From: Spirochaetia bacterium
Lineage (GTDB): Bacteria > Spirochaetota > Leptospiria > Leptospirales > Leptonemataceae
Direction: 5' to 3'
Assembly (NCBI GenBank): GCA_029880625.1
Contig: JAOUOA010000111.1
Span: 1 to 7,833 of the forward strand
Length of the DNA stretch: 7,833 nt
Shown here: positions 5,501 through 7,833 of the stretch, one piece after another
How positions within the stretch are numbered: the first letter of the stretch is position 1
Layout: the number at the start of each line of letters is the position of its first letter
Made by a program: the position numbers and the translations under genes
The notes under the pieces: model-generated
What the model saw: only the letters and a program-made list of their open reading frames with translations
What the model was told of the DNA's origin: nothing
Databases searched by the model: none

Positions 5501-6162
5501 TATTTTCGATCACAGAGAAAAACACGGACTCTCTTTACAATCTGGCCTTTGCTCTCAGTATGATAACTATCGCCTACAATGTAATTGAAGGCATCGTATC
5601 TGTTTATTTTGGAATTGAGGATGAAACCCTGGCCCTTTTCGGATTCGGCCTGGACAGCTTTGTAGAAGTCCTGTCAGGCATTGGAATTGCTCATATGATT
5701 CTCAAGATTAAAAAGAATCCCTCACATCAGCCTGATACATTTGAAAAAACAGCTCTTCGCATTACCGGAATTTCTTTTTACATCCTTGCCGTTTCCATTT
5801 TTATTGGGATTCTGATCAATCTGTACACAGGTTCAAAGCCTGTCACAACGTTCGCCGGAATTATTATTACACTTCTTTCTCTGATCTCCATGTATTTTTT
5901 AATTTATTTTAAATTGAAAGCAGGAAGGCTTTTAAAAAATGACGCAATCATTGCCGACGCTAACTGTACTAAAGCCTGTCTGTATTTATCCGGAATTGTT
6001 TTTTTATCAAGTGTGACTTATGAAATTACTGGATTCCCCTATGTTGATGCTGCTGGAAGTCTGGGTGTTGTTTATTATGCGGCAAAAGAAGGCAAGGAAT
6101 CTTTTGATAAAATCAAAGGAAAAAGCTGCGGATGTGACGAAAGTCATTGCTCTGCTTCATAG
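5497..6162 (+). CDS. CDF-like cation transporter relative with Cys/His tail
   Basis: This is a 221-residue membrane protein with about six hydrophobic segments (roughly 14-38, 45-70, 88-110, 116-138, 158-176 and 183-196). It resembles the transmembrane part of cation diffusion facilitators, which export Zn, Fe, Co or Mn by proton antiport. The second segment has LDSFVEVLSG, so the usual Asp-x3-Asp metal site reads Asp53-x3-Glu57. In the fifth segment the usual His/Asp-x3-Asp reads Cys157-x3-Cys161 (DANCTKAC). The sixth carries FPYVDAAGSLG. There is no C-terminal ferredoxin-like cytoplasmic domain. Instead the protein ends in a short tail, SCGCDESHC, with three Cys and one His that could bind a soft metal. 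These substitutions suggest a specialised substrate or a non-transport role, but I cannot name the metal. The start ATG overlaps the GH3 stop (ATGA), so translation is probably coupled. The family call is fairly firm and the substrate is unknown. Confidence 0.75.
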   Translation: MIFSITEKNTDSLYNLAFALSMITIAYNVIEGIVSVYFGIEDETLALFGFGLDSFVEVLSGIGIAHMILKIKKNPSHQPDTFEKTALRITGISFYILAVSIFIGILINLYTGSKPVTTFAGIIITLLSLISMYFLIYFKLKAGRLLKNDAIIADANCTKACLYLSGIVFLSSVTYEITGFPYVDAAGSLGVVYYAAKEGKESFDKIKGKSCGCDESHCSAS

Positions 6163-6204
6163 ATTTTTCTTGCCGTACAGTTCAGGGGCTGTTTCTTTGA
6201 TCTT

Positions 6205-6639
6205 ATGAGCAGTGAAAAATCTCTTTCCATTCTTCTTCCTGTCGATCTTTCTGAAGATGCAAATATTCTTCATAAAAGTCTGGACATCTATTTAAACCGA
6301 AATATGGAAGCGGTACTTCTGCATGTTCTTGATACTGAAATGCTGGTTTCAATTGAAAAGAGCGGCATTCAAGAATATCATGATATTAAATCAAGAATTA
6401 AAGAGGATGCACAGAATCGAATTAAAGAAATGTCTCTCAAATTTGGCGAAAATACGCAGAGTATAGTTGTTGAGGGCATACCTTTTATTGAAATCATTAA
6501 ACTGGCTCGCGATTTAAAAGTCGATATGATTGCCATGGGGACCCTTTCTGAAAAACAAAAGCTTGAAAATTTATTTTTCGGTTCAACAACAGAAAGAGTT
6601 CTCCGGGGAAGTCCTGTTCCTGTATTTTGCCTCAAGTAA
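6205..6639 (+). CDS. Universal stress protein (UspA family)
   Basis: This is one 144-residue Usp domain with an alpha/beta fold. It starts with the first strand SILLPVDLSEDA (8-19) and has AVLLHVLD (36-43), IVVEGIPFIEIIKLARDLKVDMIAMGT (87-113) and the ending FFGSTTERVLRGSPVPVFCLK (124-144). The ATP-binding signature is G-2x-G-9x-G-S/T. Here the first Gly (112) and the final Gly-Ser (126-127) are present, but the second Gly is absent (GTLSEK) and the spacing is off by one. It may therefore be a weak or non-binder of ATP. The long helix between residues 55 and 80 is highly charged. The ATG at 6205 has no close Shine-Dalgarno (AGGGG lies 17-18 nt upstream), and no other start exists after the upstream stop at 6162. 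It is 42 nt past the CDF-like gene and is likely the last gene of the run. Confidence 0.9.
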   Translation: MSSEKSLSILLPVDLSEDANILHKSLDIYLNRNMEAVLLHVLDTEMLVSIEKSGIQEYHDIKSRIKEDAQNRIKEMSLKFGENTQSIVVEGIPFIEIIKLARDLKVDMIAMGTLSEKQKLENLFFGSTTERVLRGSPVPVFCLK

Positions 6640-6665
6640 GCCGAAGGTGCACCGTATTCGGAATC

Positions 6666-6705
6666 ATTCTGTTTCTGCCGTAATTTATTCCCCCAGAAAC
6701 AGAAT
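6666..6705. terminator. 12-bp inverted repeat between converging genes, probable bidirectional terminator
   Basis: ATTCTGTTTCTG (6666-6677) is perfectly repeated in inverse as CAGAAACAGAAT (6694-6705), with a 16-nt loop. The right arm lies inside the last codons of the leftward PBP gene, whose stop is at 6685-6687. Neither side has a clean T-tract (the rightward tail is CAGTTTGTCTGTTTTC), so this is not a canonical intrinsic terminator. The position between two gene ends is what suggests the role. A second, smaller inverted repeat, CCGAA/TTCGG (6641-6661, with GGTGCACC inside), lies just before it, directly after the UspA stop. Confidence 0.5.
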
Positions 6706-7833
6706 CAGTTTGTCTGTTTTCTGCACAGGTGTTCCCGGAGGAGGAATTTGTTTGTAAACATATCCGCTTCCTTTGATTTCTAATTTTAAATGGCTGTATC
6801 TGTGAAAAATGCTTAAAGATTCTCTGGCAGACAGGTTTCTGAAGTCATAAATAATATCCCGATTAAAATCATTTTTTCCTGCGTTAAAAGGAGTGAATTT
6901 TTTCAAGCCGGTTGTTTTTTCGCGTGAGTGCACGATCTCAAGAACTGCCGGAGCAATTTTTGCAAATACAGGAGCTGCAATTAACCCGCCTCCCTGATCG
7001 CCTTCAGGTTCGTCATATAAAATAATCCCTGCATACCTTGGATTTTCTGCAGGAAAAAAACCAATAAATGAAGAGATAAAGCCGTAATATCCGCTTGCGG
7101 TCGATTTCTGCGCGGTACCGGTTTTTCCTGCAATCGCAACTTCTGATATATTGGCAAGACTGGCGGTTCCTCCTGTTACAACATTCCGCATCATTTTTAA
7201 AACTTTTCTGTTTACGCTTTCGTCAAAAGGATTTCTTGAATATTTAATTTTATTTTCATCCAGGATTCTTCCGTCCGGATGTTTTACATATTTTACTGCA
7301 ATTGGATCAAAAAGCTTCCCTCCGTTTGCAAGGGAAGATGCAGCTTTCAGGATCTGCAGAGGAGTAACGCTGAAACCCTGGCCGATCGGAGCGTAGTAAC
7401 CGGATGCGACGGGCCAGTTGTTCAGGCCAGGGAGATAGCCGGATGTTTCGCCTGCTCCCATCAGAATATTTGTTTTTTCTCCAAAATCGAGCTTTTCAAG
7501 ATAATGATGAATTTTATCTCTGCGGACTCTCTGCATGGCTTTAATGATGCCGACATTGCAGGAAACCTTCAGTATCTCATCAAGATTCAGATTTCCGTGG
7601 CTTACAATTTTATTTTTATTCTTGCAGCGCACATTGATGTCTTTGTATTTAATTTCTCCGTTGCAGAAGAACTTTTCTCTTGGAGAAACTGCTTTTTCCT
7701 GCAGAAGAATCGCCGCCATAAAAATTTTAACGGTAGATCCTGGTTCGTAATTAAGACGAAATGCCCAGTTTCCTCGTTCTTCAGGACGGCTTGCATAGTA
7801 ACGGTTGGGATTGAAATTCGGATAATTCGCAAC
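6685..7833 (-). CDS. ftsI: Class B penicillin-binding protein, FtsI type, with PASTA domain (5' truncated by window edge)
   Basis: The frame is open to the right edge, leaving the C-terminal 382 residues. The internal ATG at 7719 is not the start, because the active-site serine lies upstream of it. This is the transpeptidase domain that cross-links peptidoglycan. Its motifs are EPGSTVK with the SxxK nucleophile (Ser33, Lys36 of the visible part), SCN for SxN (91-93) and KTGTAQ for KTG (237-239). Also present are PIGQGFSVTPLQ and the family's FIGFFPAENPRYA. A single PASTA domain closes the protein (about 330-382, ending IPPPGTPVQKTDKLILFLG), as in SpoVD and some septal PBPs. The missing part should hold the membrane anchor and pedestal domain. 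In most bacteria this gene belongs to the division and wall cluster (mraW, ftsL), which would lie beyond the right edge. FtsI rather than another class B PBP is likely but not proven. Confidence 0.88.
   Translation of the reverse strand, partial: VANYPNFNPNRYYASRPEERGNWAFRLNYEPGSTVKIFMAAILLQEKAVSPREKFFCNGEIKYKDINVRCKNKNKIVSHGNLNLDEILKVSCNVGIIKAMQRVRRDKIHHYLEKLDFGEKTNILMGAGETSGYLPGLNNWPVASGYYAPIGQGFSVTPLQILKAASSLANGGKLFDPIAVKYVKHPDGRILDENKIKYSRNPFDESVNRKVLKMMRNVVTGGTASLANISEVAIAGKTGTAQKSTASGYYGFISSFIGFFPAENPRYAGIILYDEPEGDQGGGLIAAPVFAKIAPAVLEIVHSREKTTGLKKFTPFNAGKNDFNRDIIYDFRNLSARESLSIFHRYSHLKLEIKGSGYVYKQIPPPGTPVQKTDKLILFLGE

Noticed and set aside
6378..6757. Reading frames antisense to or out of frame with uspA and the PBP end
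   Set aside because: They overlap secure genes, lack ribosome-binding sites, and their translations show no domain pattern.
7717..7719. ATG as start of the penicillin-binding protein
   Set aside because: The frame stays open to the window edge and the catalytic SxxK serine lies upstream of this ATG.
1..7833. Mobile element, phage, toxin-antitoxin or CRISPR content
   Set aside because: No transposase, integrase, terminal repeats, spaced direct repeats or small toxin-antitoxin gene pair could be found. Gene composition looks like ordinary core chromosome.

Overview
This 7.8-kb window is an AT-rich (roughly 40% G+C by eye), densely packed bacterial chromosomal segment. It shows no mobile elements, no CRISPR array and no tRNA or rRNA. 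It holds eight complete genes and two genes cut by the window edges. Several starts lack a clear Shine-Dalgarno. Two secreted proteins of no recognised family sit beside a stand-alone STAS protein, a GH3 wall hydrolase and a class B PBP with a PASTA domain. A spirochaete (Treponema-like) is my best guess, but this is an impression of family resemblance and not a proof.

Layout from left to right. At 2-280 is the end of a PDZ-domain protein, pointing right. A shared hairpin at 301-336 separates it from a leftward thioredoxin gene (trxA, GTG start at 701). The roughly 170-nt stretch upstream of trxA, on the leftward strand, is the most unusual part. It has a 12-bp perfect hairpin whose downstream arm is also complementary over 9 nt to the trxA Shine-Dalgarno, a second small hairpin, and a 16-codon reading frame with a good ribosome-binding site that overlaps the trxA start. 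Next is leftward ribF (FMN/FAD synthesis), with its own T-rich terminator at about 874-912. RibF is divergent from a secreted protein of unknown function (1906-2529). That gene's stop overlaps, tail to tail, the stop of a leftward STAS anti-sigma-antagonist-like gene (2526-2861).

From 3027 to 6639 there is a rightward run of four genes that may be one operon: a secreted coiled-coil protein, a membrane-anchored NagZ-type GH3 beta-N-acetylhexosaminidase, a CDF-like membrane protein joined to it by an ATGA overlap, and a small universal stress protein. A 12-bp inverted repeat at 6666-6705 lies where this run meets a leftward FtsI-type class B penicillin-binding protein (6685 to beyond the right edge).

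Two themes can be read from the genes. One is envelope and peptidoglycan work (GH3 hydrolase, PBP, exported proteins). The other is redox and stress physiology (thioredoxin, flavin cofactor synthesis, UspA, a Cys/His-tailed metal-transporter relative). No defence or otherwise novel multi-gene system is evident. The trxA leader is the best candidate for an undescribed regulatory element.
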